The notes beneath the pieces were generated by a model. The model saw only the letters and a list, made by a program, of their open reading frames with translations. It did not search any database and was not told where the DNA came from. Positions 8,121 through 17,519 of a stretch of 64,000 nucleotides of DNA are shown in pieces; within the stretch, counting starts at the first letter, position 1; each line of letters starts with the position of its first letter. The position numbers were made by a program, and so were the translations under genes. This DNA is from Salegentibacter sp. R32 (GTDB lineage: Bacteria; Bacteroidota; Bacteroidia; Flavobacteriales; Flavobacteriaceae), in NCBI RefSeq assembly GCF_008692195.1, contig NZ_RXOM01000012.1, forward strand, positions 1 to 64,000, in the 5' to 3' direction.

Positions 8121-9467
8121 TTAGTATCTATCTTCTTCTTCCATAAACTGCTTAATCTTTCGCTCTTCCCAATCTTTAGAAAAGAATGGATTTTTGTTGA
8201 AAGCTTCCATATACTGAAATACCAAGCCTATTCCCCAGCCTGCCGCTGCAAATAAAAACCAAGGGAAACCAAAGCCCATCGTGAACCAGTTGATAAAAGC
8301 TAAAAACGGAATTACAATGATATAAGCGGTTAAACTGGAATAAAATTCTTTTTGTTTTTTCACCATTTCTCTGGCGCGGTCTAATTTTTCGTAATCTTTC
8401 ATATTTGCATTCATTTTTGGTTGTTTTTTAATGAAACTTAATTGTTTGGTTAAAATGGGTAACTTCACTTGAAAGGAAGTTTTATCTTTCTCGATAAATA
8501 CTTTTCTATCGGTCAATAATTGATAGCGTTGTTGAATATTCATTAATCCATAACCGGAGCTTTTTCCCAAGACATTTTTAGTTTGAAGGTTATTTTTCAC
8601 CACTAAACATCCGTTTTCTTCTAAAATTGAAATGTGTAAAGGGTTTTCTTCGGAAACGATATTATGCTTGACGGCATTTTCTAATAATAATTGAAGCGAC
8701 AATGGAACTATTTTAGCTTCAGCATTACTAATTTCTTCAGGAAACGTATAAACGATGCTATTTTCAAACCTCATCTTCAGTAAACCAATGTAGCGTTTGG
8801 CGAAAGCTAATTCATCTTCAATATTTACCAGTTCCTTATTTTTCTGTTCCAAGACATATCGATAAACTTTTGAAAGTGAAGTCGTAAATTTTTGTGCTTG
8901 ATCTGGGTTCTCTTCAATTAACGAAGTGAGCACATTTAAACTATTGAACAAAAAGTGCGGATCTAACTGATTTTTTAAGGCATCAAACTTGGCTGAAGCG
9001 GTTCCTGCAATGAGTTTCTGCTCGGTTACTTTATTTTCCTGTATGGATTTATAGAAGTAAAAAGCGTGCAGAAAAAGACTTACGATGAGCGAAATCATAA
9101 ACGGAAAGAAATACCTGCTCATCGTTTCTTGTTCAATAAATTCAGTTATCGTTTTACTTTGTTCAATAAGTACTAGATGAATAATCCTACATAATCCAAA
9201 AGCAATAAGTGTAACTAAGGTTGAACCTACCACCCCAATGACAAACCTCTTTTTACTTTCAGTTTGCCAATCGTATTTATTTTCTAACCAAACGAAATAA
9301 GCAAAGTTGAAAAGTGTAATCAAGAAACTATAAGAAAATTGAATCAATAACTTTTTCCAATAAAAAGAAGTGGTATCAAAACCGTTAAAAACAAACTCCA
9401 GCAAAACAATAAGTGCCGTAACTGCCAGCGATATCCTAAATAATATTCTAAAATGTTTTGTTTTCAT
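8121..9467 (-). CDS. sensor histidine kinase with C-terminal 2TM domain
   Basis: The protein has 448 residues. Four N-terminal membrane helices (about 10-30, 41-60, 76-100, 120-140) precede a LytS/His_kinase-type transmitter: the phosphorylated His171 in LDPHFLFNSLNVL, the N-box LLLENAVKHN (about 260-269) and a glycine-rich GKSSGYGLMNIQQR. The kinase core ends near residue 337. A complete 2TM domain follows (about 356-448), homologous to the separate protein encoded next. Two internal methionines (352 and 356) at the junction suggest fusion of formerly separate genes. It should autophosphorylate and pass phosphate to the LytTR regulator at 7020-7781. Confidence 0.9.
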   Translation of the reverse strand: MKTKHFRILFRISLAVTALIVLLEFVFNGFDTTSFYWKKLLIQFSYSFLITLFNFAYFVWLENKYDWQTESKKRFVIGVVGSTLVTLIAFGLCRIIHLVLIEQSKTITEFIEQETMSRYFFPFMISLIVSLFLHAFYFYKSIQENKVTEQKLIAGTASAKFDALKNQLDPHFLFNSLNVLTSLIEENPDQAQKFTTSLSKVYRYVLEQKNKELVNIEDELAFAKRYIGLLKMRFENSIVYTFPEEISNAEAKIVPLSLQLLLENAVKHNIVSEENPLHISILEENGCLVVKNNLQTKNVLGKSSGYGLMNIQQRYQLLTDRKVFIEKDKTSFQVKLPILTKQLSFIKKQPKMNANMKDYEKLDRAREMVKKQKEFYSSLTAYIIVIPFLAFINWFTMGFGFPWFLFAAAGWGIGLVFQYMEAFNKNPFFSKDWEERKIKQFMEEEDRY

Positions 9468-9731
9468 TAAATAACTAATTACAGGACAAATATCTTTTAA
9501 AAGTAAAGCGAATAAAAATAGACTTGACCCAATTGTAAAATTTAAGGTACGAAATGTAAATATCTTTTCATTTTAAAAAATTAAACATTAAATGAACGTT
9601 TAGAAAATGTTACAAAGGCTTTTTAAAGATACTTTTTTACACTAAAAGTAAAATTTAGTTAATTTTTAATTTAAGTCTTTGAGAGAAGTAGAAAGTAATT
9701 TTACGTAAATTTTTAATCAACATTTATTCTT

Positions 9732-12437
9732 ATGAAAAAAGCTTACTTCAGTGTTTTATTGGCACTTATATCTTTTGCTTCTTTTGCTCAAGAAACTTTA
9801 ATTACGGGGTATGTAGATTCTACCTGTAGTGGAGCCGAGGGTCGGGTTCTTGAGATTTACGTAGATGGAACCATCGATTTCACGGGATGGAACGTAGTGA
9901 GACAATCTAATGGTGGCGGATATACTTCTAACATAGATATCTCTTCGTTTGGAACTATTACTGACGATTTTATTTACTTAACCAACAATCAAACTATTTT
10001 TGAAACTGAATTTGGTATTCAAACTTACGTGATTGAAAACAGTTCTATTAATTCTAATGGTGATGATGCTTTTCAAATTATCGATGATAACAGCACGGTT
10101 ATTGACAGGTTTGGAGAAGAAAATGTAGATGGAAGTGGAACCGCTTGGGAACACGAAAATTCTTATTACTTAAGAAACAATGGTTCAACAGCAAACGGAG
10201 GAAATTTTGATGCTTCAAATTGGACATTTGGAGCTATCGATGCTTTAAATGGTGAAGGGCTTTGTAATAGTGCGAATGCTTTTAGCCAAATGGTCACTTT
10301 AGGAAGTTTTATGCCGGCACAAAATTTACCAGAGGTTAATTTTAAAGAATCTTACGCCAGTGTAAATGAAGATGCAGGAACTATTAATATAGAAGTTTCT
10401 TTATCGGCTGCCCCTTTAAGTAATGTAAATATTCAAGTGAATCCTATTAATTCAGAAAGCACAGCTATTGAAGGGCAACATTTTAATTTCTCTCAGCAAA
10501 CCTTAACTTTTACCCCAACAGGAGATTTAACTCAAGAAGTAACCATCAATATCGTTAACAACAGTGATGCTGAACCCGATACCTTCTTAGTGCTAGGTTT
10601 AGGAATTAATAATAGTGCAGTAGTAAATCTTGGAGAAGATTTTATTAATGTAATCTATATTTTAGATGATGAACTACACACGCCAACGGCAGTAGAAAAC
10701 TTAGGCATTACTTTTGGAACAAGTTATGCTATTGAAGGTAATAATCCCGGATCTGAAATAGTAGCACACGATCCGACTACCGAAAGATTATTTGTAATAA
10801 ATAGTGGCAATGCTTCCGTAGAAATATTAGATTTCAGTAATCCTTTAAATATTTCAGCAATCACTACCGTAGATCTTTCGGCTTATGGTGAAGAAAGCAC
10901 GAGTGTAGCTCATTATAACGGATTAGTTGCTGCTACTGCTGTACCGGATGCTGTAGATGATAACGGAACTATCATTTTCATGGATACCGACGGTACAATA
11001 CTTTCTACAGTAGAAGTAGGATCTTTGCCTGATATGATTACTTTCTCTCACGATGGAAATATGTTACTGGTAGCTAATGAGGGACAACCCAATGATGACT
11101 ATACAATTGATCCTGAAGGCTCCATATCTGTGATTGACCTTACTGTAGGTGCTACTAACTTAACGCAAGCTAACGTAACTACCTTAGATTTCCATGCATT
11201 TAACACCCAAGAAACTCAATTAAAAACAGCGGGAGTAAGAATTTTTGGCCCTAATGCTTCCGTATCACAAGATTTAGAACCGGAATATATTACTGTTTCT
11301 GAAGACAATACCAAAGCTTGGGTAACCTTACAGGAAAACAATGCTATTGCAGTTATCAATTTGATAAACCTTCAAATAACCGACATTTGGCCTTTAGGTT
11401 ACAAAGACCACAGCTTAGCAGAAAATGCATTAGATACTTCTAACGAGCAAGATTTTATCTTTATGGCTAATTGGCCAATTAAAGGAATGTATATGCCAGA
11501 TGCAATTGCTAACTACACCGTAAATGGTAATACTTATTTTGTTACCGCTAATGAAGGTGATGCAAGAGAATACGATGCCTACGAAGAAGAAGTAGATTTA
11601 GAAGATTTGATTTTAGATACAAGTGTTTTCACCAATCAGGCTTTCTTAGAGATAGAAGAAAACTTAGGAAAGTTGACATTTACCAATGCTAATGGAGATA
11701 TTGACAATGATAATGAGTATGAAGAACTTTACGTTTTCGGAGGAAGATCATTCAGTATTTATGATGCTACTAGCGGAACTCAAGTATATGATAGTGGTTC
11801 TGATTTTGAAAGAATTATTAAAGAAGATCCTGCTTACAACGCTATTTTTAACGCTAACGATGATGAAAACGAACTAAAAAACCGTAGTGATAATAAAGGT
11901 CCTGAACCGGAAGCTGTGATTGTACAAGAAATTGATGGTACTTTCTATGCTTTCATCGGTTTAGAAAGAGTTGGTGGTTTTATGGTCTATGATATCACCA
12001 ATCCCAATACGCCGGTTTTTGAAGGGTATTACAACAATAGAAGTGTTACTCCGGGAGAAGACAACATCGAGAACTTAGGAGATTTGGCTCCAGAAAGTAT
12101 AGTGTATGTTGCTCCAGAAAATAATGCTGAAGAAAAAGGATTAATTGTGCTAGCCAATGAAGTAAGCGCCACCATTAGTGTTTATACATTAGATAATGAT
12201 GTCCTTTCTACTAATGATTTTGAATTGGCTACAAATAATTTTGTAATCTACCCAAACCCGGCAACATCTGAAAGAGTATTTTTTAATGAACCAACAGATT
12301 ATATGCTTTTTGATATCCAAGGAAGAAAGTTACAAGAAGCTTCTCAAGCCACTCATATAAATGTAAGTACATTAACCACTGGAACCTATTTAGTAAGAAA
12401 TGCTAAAGGACAAATTCAAAAATTAGTAATTAAGTAA
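9732..12437 (+). CDS. choice-of-anchor I family secreted protein with T9SS sorting domain
   Basis: The protein has 901 residues. A signal peptide (1-19) is followed by a lamin-tail-like module (about 20-185), a Calx-beta-like module (about 200-310; NFKESYASVNEDAGTINIEV) and a large beta-propeller-like domain of the choice-of-anchor I family (about 320-820; repeated FSHDGNMLLVANEGQPNDDY and VTANEGDAREYD segments). The end is a type IX secretion signal (about 828-901; FVIYPNPAT through a Lys-rich final strand). It should be secreted through the T9SS and anchored at the cell surface. The substrate is unknown; relatives are sometimes annotated as alkaline-phosphatase-like. PorQ of the same export system is encoded at 52954-53973. 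Confidence 0.87.
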   Translation: MKKAYFSVLLALISFASFAQETLITGYVDSTCSGAEGRVLEIYVDGTIDFTGWNVVRQSNGGGYTSNIDISSFGTITDDFIYLTNNQTIFETEFGIQTYVIENSSINSNGDDAFQIIDDNSTVIDRFGEENVDGSGTAWEHENSYYLRNNGSTANGGNFDASNWTFGAIDALNGEGLCNSANAFSQMVTLGSFMPAQNLPEVNFKESYASVNEDAGTINIEVSLSAAPLSNVNIQVNPINSESTAIEGQHFNFSQQTLTFTPTGDLTQEVTINIVNNSDAEPDTFLVLGLGINNSAVVNLGEDFINVIYILDDELHTPTAVENLGITFGTSYAIEGNNPGSEIVAHDPTTERLFVINSGNASVEILDFSNPLNISAITTVDLSAYGEESTSVAHYNGLVAATAVPDAVDDNGTIIFMDTDGTILSTVEVGSLPDMITFSHDGNMLLVANEGQPNDDYTIDPEGSISVIDLTVGATNLTQANVTTLDFHAFNTQETQLKTAGVRIFGPNASVSQDLEPEYITVSEDNTKAWVTLQENNAIAVINLINLQITDIWPLGYKDHSLAENALDTSNEQDFIFMANWPIKGMYMPDAIANYTVNGNTYFVTANEGDAREYDAYEEEVDLEDLILDTSVFTNQAFLEIEENLGKLTFTNANGDIDNDNEYEELYVFGGRSFSIYDATSGTQVYDSGSDFERIIKEDPAYNAIFNANDDENELKNRSDNKGPEPEAVIVQEIDGTFYAFIGLERVGGFMVYDITNPNTPVFEGYYNNRSVTPGEDNIENLGDLAPESIVYVAPENNAEEKGLIVLANEVSATISVYTLDNDVLSTNDFELATNNFVIYPNPATSERVFFNEPTDYMLFDIQGRKLQEASQATHINVSTLTTGTYLVRNAKGQIQKLVIK

Positions 12438-12461
12438 CCAACTAAAACTAATTCTATCCTC

Positions 12462-12493
12462 AGGACTGAACTTCAAAGTTCAGTCCTTTTTTT
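12462..12493 (+). terminator. terminator after the T9SS cargo gene
   Basis: AGGACTGAAC pairs with GTTCAGTCCT, followed by nine T residues. Confidence 0.85.
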
Positions 12494-12550
12494 TTAAGAA
12501 TGTTAAACTTTCATTCATAACAAATTAGCTTTCTATTATTATTTATTTTA

Positions 12551-13288
12551 GTGAAAAAGAATGAGATGAACTGGTCTAAAACAAATGTAGAAGAGCAGCT
12601 AATCAAAGCTAGAAATAAAAAAAATTCAGAAGAAGATTTACTTCATCAGGTAAAGCAAATTCTTCAGCAAGATGAAAGAAATGAAGAAGAAATTCTTCGC
12701 AAAATCGAAGAAAATGATGGCCAAGCTATCAGTAATAATTTTAATTTTGACTTGTTAGAAAATGATAAAATCTATCATATAGATCAAATTAAAGATATTT
12801 GTATCACTTATCGTTTACGATTTTTAAATTCTCATTACTTTAAAGCAGAGTTACCTTATGAGGCAATTCAGCAAATAAAACAACTTCAAAAAAAGCATCA
12901 AAATACCTTATCAGGATTGAAGATTATTGCTCCCTCTAAATCATTTAGACTGGAAAACGCAGACGACCCACTTCTCTTCGCTCCCATTGGAAACGATTAT
13001 TATTACCTAATTCACAAATGGGGAAACGATTTGCATCCCTTGAGAAAACTGTATGTCTGGCCTTTCAAAAATTTAGAAAACCTAATTCTGTTAATTATCG
13101 TATTAAGCATAGTAATTACTGCGATTTTACCTGATGATCTATTCTCAAAAAACCAAACCACTGCAGAATTTATAATGATTGCTTTCTTTATGGTAAAATG
13201 GATTGGCGGTATGGTGATATTCTATGGTTTTAAAAAAGGAAAAAACTTTAATGGCGCCATTTGGGACAGTAAATTCTATAACGCCTAA
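12551..13288 (+). CDS. hypothetical protein with two C-terminal membrane helices
   Basis: A 245-residue protein I do not recognise beyond a general resemblance to conserved flavobacterial proteins. Residues 1-60 are charged and coiled-coil-like, and 60-165 form a soluble domain. Two transmembrane helices follow (about 176-194 and 208-228), with a short basic tail. It starts with GTG; an in-frame ATG five codons later (MNWSKTN) is an equally good start. It stands alone between the T9SS cargo gene and lysA. No enzymatic motif is visible. Confidence 0.72.
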   Translation: MKKNEMNWSKTNVEEQLIKARNKKNSEEDLLHQVKQILQQDERNEEEILRKIEENDGQAISNNFNFDLLENDKIYHIDQIKDICITYRLRFLNSHYFKAELPYEAIQQIKQLQKKHQNTLSGLKIIAPSKSFRLENADDPLLFAPIGNDYYYLIHKWGNDLHPLRKLYVWPFKNLENLILLIIVLSIVITAILPDDLFSKNQTTAEFIMIAFFMVKWIGGMVIFYGFKKGKNFNGAIWDSKFYNA

Positions 13289-13397
13289 AACAAAATATAT
13301 ATTGATTAGAAGACATTGATATTTTCGGTGCTTTTTTATGAAATATATTGTAAGCGATTTTAAAATTTAAAAAACTCGAAAAAACCAAAAAAGTAAG

Positions 13398-13405
13398 TAT
13401 TTTCG
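13398..13405 (+). promoter_or_regulatory. candidate -7 box of lysA
   Basis: TATTTTCG fits the Bacteroidota TAnnTTTG box and is followed by CAC, as in other promoters here. It lies 36 bases before the lysA start. Confidence 0.4.
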
Positions 13406-13441
13406 CACTTTTAAAATTTTATTGATTAACCTAATTTACTA

Positions 13442-14647
13442 ATGAAAAATAAAGACCTTTTACAGATTGCAGAAGATTTTGGAAGTCCGGTTTATGTGTA
13501 TGATAGCGAAAAAATTGTTTCTCAATACAAACGATTAACTAAAGCTTTCAAACACGTAAAACAGGTAAAAATCAATTATGCTGTAAAAGCGCTTTCTAAC
13601 ATTAACATCCTTAAGCTACTTACCAACTGCGGAAGTGGTTTAGACACAGTGTCCATTCAAGAAGTAAAATTAGGATTAAAAACCGGTGTTGCTCCTGAAA
13701 AAATTATTTTCACGCCTAATGGAGTTTCTATCAACGAAATTGAAGAAGCCGTGAAGTTAGGAGTACAAATAAATATAGATAACCTTTCTATTTTGGAACA
13801 ATTTGGGACAATTCATCCCGATGTTCCCGTTTGTATTCGAATAAACCCACACGTTATGGCTGGGGGAAACACCAATATTTCGGTAGGACATATCGATTCT
13901 AAATTCGGTATTTCAATACATCAAATGCCACACTTACTTAGGATTGTAGAAAATACCGGAATGAATATTAACGGAATTCACATGCATACTGGAAGCGATA
14001 TTTTAGATGTAGAAGTTTTCCTGTATGCTTCTGAAATTTTATTTGAAGCTGCCGAAAACTTTAAAGACCTAGAATTTATAGATTTTGGTAGTGGCTTTAA
14101 AGTTCCTTATCATGAAAATGACATTGAAACAGATATTGAAGAATTCGGAAAAAAATTAGGAAAACGCTTCAATGAATTCTGTAAAAATTATGGCAAAGAA
14201 TTAACCCTCTCTTTTGAACCGGGAAAATTCTTAGTTAGTGAATCAGGTTACTTTCTAGTAAAAGTGAATTCAGTAAAACAAACCACCTCTACTGTTTTTG
14301 CACAGGTTGATTCTGGTTTTAATCACTTTATAAGACCTATGTTTTATGGTTCTAAACACGAAGTAGTAAATATTAGCCACCCTACTAAACACAAACGTTT
14401 TTATTCCGTTGTGGGTTACATTTGTGAAACCGATACATTTGCCAATAATAAACGCATTGCAGAAATAAGCGAAGGCGACATATTAGCATTTAAAAATGCC
14501 GGAGCTTACTGTTTTTCTATGGCCAGCAATTATAATTCAAGATTTAGACCTGCTGAAGTTTTATGGTATAACGGAGAAGCCAAATTGATTAGAAAACGGG
14601 AAACTTTTCAAGATTTAATTGCCAATCAAGTTGAAGTAGAGCTTTAG
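13442..14647 (+). CDS. lysA: diaminopimelate decarboxylase
   Basis: The protein has 401 residues and catalyses the last step of lysine synthesis, meso-diaminopimelate to L-lysine plus CO2. It is a fold-III PLP enzyme: Lys49 (NYAVKALSN) binds PLP, HMHTGSD and the glycine-rich DFGSGFKVPY bind its phosphate, EPGKFLVSESG supplies substrate contacts, and CETDTF contains the active-site Cys contributed across the dimer. GAYCFSMASNYNSR is the usual C-terminal signature. Length is typical. It is a single gene with its own promoter, followed 67 bases later by a small DUF2007 gene. Confidence 0.93.
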   Translation: MKNKDLLQIAEDFGSPVYVYDSEKIVSQYKRLTKAFKHVKQVKINYAVKALSNINILKLLTNCGSGLDTVSIQEVKLGLKTGVAPEKIIFTPNGVSINEIEEAVKLGVQINIDNLSILEQFGTIHPDVPVCIRINPHVMAGGNTNISVGHIDSKFGISIHQMPHLLRIVENTGMNINGIHMHTGSDILDVEVFLYASEILFEAAENFKDLEFIDFGSGFKVPYHENDIETDIEEFGKKLGKRFNEFCKNYGKELTLSFEPGKFLVSESGYFLVKVNSVKQTTSTVFAQVDSGFNHFIRPMFYGSKHEVVNISHPTKHKRFYSVVGYICETDTFANNKRIAEISEGDILAFKNAGAYCFSMASNYNSRFRPAEVLWYNGEAKLIRKRETFQDLIANQVEVEL

Positions 14648-14714
14648 TTAATTTCAGCTTAAATGAATGAGGTTTTCAGGTTGAAAGATGTATTTTAGAA
14701 ATAAACTTTAAGTT

Positions 14715-14960
14715 ATGAGTACAGAAAATTCAACTTACCAAAATATTTATACCGGCTCTGAAGTAAATGTTCAATATTTACAAGAATTATTTCATAAAGC
14801 AGGTATAGAATCTATTTCTAAAAATAATTTCGAATCTGGTTTACGCGCAGGATTCGGTGGCGGTTTGCCGGGACAAGTTCAACTTCAGGTAAAAAAATCT
14901 CATTATGAGGAAGCCTTAAAAATTGTGAAAGCAACTTTTCCTAACAATTCAAAAGAATAG
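14715..14960 (+). CDS. DUF2007 domain protein
   Basis: An 81-residue protein that is one DUF2007 (putative signal-transducing) domain: YTGSEVNVQYLQELFHKAGI, then GGLPGQVQLQVKKSHYEEAL. The family is a small ferredoxin-like fold of unproven role. It lies after lysA and ends at a strong bidirectional terminator. It has no signal peptide and is likely cytoplasmic. Confidence 0.8.
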   Translation: MSTENSTYQNIYTGSEVNVQYLQELFHKAGIESISKNNFESGLRAGFGGGLPGQVQLQVKKSHYEEALKIVKATFPNNSKE

Positions 14961-14974
14961 GGAAGAAAATATAA

Positions 14975-15024
14975 AAGATTATAAAAAATAGCCGGAAGAA
15001 ATTCCGGCTATTTTTTATAATCTT
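14975..15024. terminator. long bidirectional terminator
   Basis: A perfect 23-bp stem (14975-14997 with 15002-15024; core AATAGCCGGAA) closes a GAAA tetraloop. A and T runs on both sides let it serve both the DUF2007 gene and the leftward M48 gene. Confidence 0.88.
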
Positions 15025-15043
15025 ATCTTAAATCATCTCTAAT

Positions 15044-15859
15044 TTAACCCTGAAAATTATTAACTCCATATTTTCTCGCTTCAGCTTTCGCCCCAGCGGC
15101 CCATTGTTCTAAATTATTAATTCTTGTATCATTAGACGGATGCGTGCTTAAAAATTCAGGTGGTGCTTGTCCACCACTTTCAGCTTTCATTCTTCTCCAT
15201 AACTCTGCTGCTTCATCAGGATTATACCCTGCAATCGCCATTAAAGTTAATCCTATTTTATCGGCTTCAGTTTCGTGACTTCTACTAAATGGTAACATCA
15301 CTCCAACTTGAGTTCCTAAACCATAAGCCGTTTGGAAAATTTGCTGATTCTCTTCACTAACTGCCACTGCACCCGCTACAGCTCCTAATTGCTGCAATTG
15401 TCCTGCGCTCATACGCTGTTGTCCGTGATTTGCCAAAGCGTGGGCAACTTCGTGACCCATCACAACTGCTAATCCTGCTTCATCTTGAGCAATAGGCATT
15501 AAACCTGTATAAACTACAATTTTACCACCCGGCATACACCACGCATTTACCGCATCATCTTTTACTAAATTATATTCCCATTTATAATTCTCTAAATAAC
15601 TCTGATAACCATTTGCATTTAAATAACGTTCAGCTGCAGTGGCAATTTTTTGTCCAACTTCCTTCACCATGCTAGCTTCAGAAGTCCCTCTAACCACTTG
15701 GTTTTCTTTTAAAAACTGGTCATATTGCTTAAAAGCCATTGGTAAAATTTGTGAGTTAGGCACTAATGCCAAAGTTTTTTTTCCCGTAAAAGGATTTTGA
15801 TTGCAAGAAAAAAATACAAAAAGCATCGCCGCGACTACACTAAGATTTCTAATTTTCAT
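15044..15859 (-). CDS. M48 family metallopeptidase lipoprotein
   Basis: A 271-residue lipoprotein peptidase. The signal peptide ends at Cys19 (FFSC), so it is lipid-anchored outside the cytoplasm. The zinc motif HEVAH lies near residue 131, and ETEADKIGL supplies the third ligand Glu. GRxx-type loops follow (SRSHETEADK, THPSNDTRI), typical of the LoiP/YcaL/BepA-like M48 group. Such enzymes act in envelope protein quality control. It is a single gene, read leftwards, ending at the terminator at 14975-15024. Confidence 0.92.
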   Translation of the reverse strand: MKIRNLSVVAAMLFVFFSCNQNPFTGKKTLALVPNSQILPMAFKQYDQFLKENQVVRGTSEASMVKEVGQKIATAAERYLNANGYQSYLENYKWEYNLVKDDAVNAWCMPGGKIVVYTGLMPIAQDEAGLAVVMGHEVAHALANHGQQRMSAGQLQQLGAVAGAVAVSEENQQIFQTAYGLGTQVGVMLPFSRSHETEADKIGLTLMAIAGYNPDEAAELWRRMKAESGGQAPPEFLSTHPSNDTRINNLEQWAAGAKAEARKYGVNNFQG

Positions 15860-15985
15860 GATAAATTATTTTTATTAGCTAAAACTACGAAATTGATAAT
15901 CTTAAAAAATAAAGTTTATCATCGCTTTAACAATTTGAGAATTTAATAAACGGCACAAACTTTGTAGATTTAACCAAAAATAACT

Positions 15986-16471
15986 ATGAAAAAGTCTTTT
16001 TACTTCTTAATAGGCATTTGTTTAAGCTTGATAAGCTGTAATGGTAATGCACAGAAAAAGCCTAAAAGCGAACAATTTGAAATTCAAAAAACAGAAGCCG
16101 AATGGAAAAAAGAACTTTCAACAGAAGAATATTATATTTTAAGGCAAGCAGGAACCGAGAAACCTTTTTCCAGTGAATTAAATAAAATTAAAGAACCTGG
16201 AACTTTTATATGTGCAGCTTGCGAAAATCCACTTTATAAAACTAAAAACAAATTTGATAGTGGTACAGGTTGGCCAAGTTTTGACCAACCAATTGAGGGT
16301 GGAGTTTTTTATTCAACAGACAATAAATTAGGTTACACTAGAAATGAAGTTCTCTGTGCTAAGGGCGGTGGACATTTAGGTCACGTTTTTAACGACGGAC
16401 CTCCTGAAACAACAGGTAAAAGATATTGTATGAATGGTGATGCCATGGATTTTATTCCTGCGGAAAAATAA
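15986..16471 (+). CDS. msrB: peptide-methionine (R)-S-oxide reductase, exported lipoprotein
   Basis: The protein has 161 residues and reduces methionine-R-sulfoxide in proteins. A lipoprotein signal ends at Cys18, so this copy works in the periplasm or at the outer membrane. The MsrB fold follows: CAAC zinc pair, GTGWPSFDQP, GHLGHVFNDGP and catalytic Cys in RYCMNG. The second zinc pair is incomplete (LCAKGG, one Cys), and the usual resolving Cys before GWPSF is Thr. It may therefore lack structural zinc and need a different reductant. A second, cytoplasmic msrB starts 10 bases downstream. Confidence 0.9.
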   Translation: MKKSFYFLIGICLSLISCNGNAQKKPKSEQFEIQKTEAEWKKELSTEEYYILRQAGTEKPFSSELNKIKEPGTFICAACENPLYKTKNKFDSGTGWPSFDQPIEGGVFYSTDNKLGYTRNEVLCAKGGGHLGHVFNDGPPETTGKRYCMNGDAMDFIPAEK

Positions 16472-16481
16472 AAAGATAGAA

Positions 16482-16874
16482 ATGAAAAAATATAGTGTAG
16501 AAAAATCTGAACAAGAGTGGAAAGAGCAACTCTCTGAAGAACAATATAAAATTTTAAGGAAAAAAGGAACCGAAGCCCCGCATATCGGAAAATACAATCT
16601 TCACTTTGAAGATGGAAAATATAAATGTGCTGGTTGTGGCAACGTCCTTTTTGAAAGTGAAGCTAAATTTAAAAGTAATTGTGGTTGGCCAAGTTTTGAC
16701 CAATCTATAGAAGGTAGTATTGAATATGTAAAAGACACCACCTTCGGAATGATTAGAACTGAAATTTTGTGTAGTAATTGTGGTGGACATATTGGTCACG
16801 TTTTTGACGACGGCCCTACTGAAACCGGACAGCGTTATTGCGTAAATTCAGCTAGTATAGAGTTTAATCAATAA
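16482..16874 (+). CDS. msrB: peptide-methionine (R)-S-oxide reductase, cytoplasmic
   Basis: This 130-residue protein is a second MsrB without a signal peptide. I take the ATG at 16482, giving MKKYSVEKSEQEW; a longer frame from 16434 would overlap the upstream gene and add residues with no family counterpart. Both zinc Cys pairs are intact (CAGC and CSNC), a Cys precedes GWPSF, and the catalytic Cys is in RYCVNS. It probably shares a transcript with the exported copy, providing the same repair on both sides of the membrane. The collagen-like lipoprotein gene follows 7 bases later. Confidence 0.9.
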   Translation: MKKYSVEKSEQEWKEQLSEEQYKILRKKGTEAPHIGKYNLHFEDGKYKCAGCGNVLFESEAKFKSNCGWPSFDQSIEGSIEYVKDTTFGMIRTEILCSNCGGHIGHVFDDGPTETGQRYCVNSASIEFNQ

Positions 16875-16881
16875 ATATAAA

Positions 16882-17439
16882 ATGATGAATAAAATAAAAA
16901 TTTTAGCAATAGCACTAGTAGCAATTATCGGCTTAAATAGTTGTGAGGGAGACCGTGGACCACAAGGTCCTCCGGGACAAGATGGTATGACATTATTAGG
17001 AACTACCATAGACCTATATAATATTGATTTAGATAGTAATGGGGAATTTCAATATGTATTTGCAGATGATGGGATTGAAGTTTTTGAAGATGATGCTATT
17101 CTAGTATATCATTCCGGAGACTTTATTGAAGATCCTGATGGAGATATAAATATTTGGAAATTAATGCCACAAACTATTTATTATGACCCTGACGGATCTG
17201 GAGAGGTTGTTTACAACTTTGATTATACTTTTAATGATGTAGTTATATTCCTCCAAAGTAATTTCGATCTTAATGAGCTATCTATTGAAGAATATAACAG
17301 TCTCACTCAAAACCAATATTTCAGAATCGTAGTGGTTCCTTCGGCTTTTGCTAATGACCCAAACAACAACTTAGAAACTTACCAAGGATTATTAAATGAA
17401 GTTAATAATCAAGGTTACGAAATACAGATGAAGAAATAA
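16882..17439 (+). CDS. lipoprotein with collagen-like triplets
   Basis: A 185-residue protein. The lipoprotein signal ends at Cys21, directly followed by a short run of collagen-like Gly-X-Y triplets (residues about 22-35, RGPQGPPGQDG). A soluble beta-rich, acidic domain follows (Asp/Tyr/Asn-rich). This arrangement is common in surface lipoproteins of Bacteroidota, with no known activity. Only about four triplets are present, too few for a stable triple helix on their own. It follows the msrB pair with 7 bases between and probably belongs to the same transcript. Confidence 0.78.
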   Translation: MMNKIKILAIALVAIIGLNSCEGDRGPQGPPGQDGMTLLGTTIDLYNIDLDSNGEFQYVFADDGIEVFEDDAILVYHSGDFIEDPDGDINIWKLMPQTIYYDPDGSGEVVYNFDYTFNDVVIFLQSNFDLNELSIEEYNSLTQNQYFRIVVVPSAFANDPNNNLETYQGLLNEVNNQGYEIQMKK

Positions 17440-17463
17440 CAGAGCCCTACTTTGTTATTTAAG

Positions 17464-17519
17464 ATGCCCATAACTAAAAGAAACACTTTAAAACTGTGTA
17501 GGCTTTTAGTTATGGGTAT
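17464..17519 (+). terminator. long hairpin before lpdA, probable terminator
   Basis: CCCATAACTAAAAG (17467-17480) pairs with CTTTTAGTTATGGG (17503-17516), and the pairing extends through a G-T pair to 17464/17519. A 22-nt loop can form an inner ACAC/GTGT stem. The T tract after it is weak, so an alternative role as a 5' element of lpdA is possible. Confidence 0.5.

Noticed and set aside
9630-9650. TACTTTT/AAAAGTA hairpin before the T9SS cargo gene
   Set aside because: Only seven A/T pairs with no T tract; expected by chance in DNA this AT-rich.
16434-16481. ATG-initiated extension of the second msrB
   Set aside because: It would overlap the upstream msrB out of frame and add residues not seen in the family.
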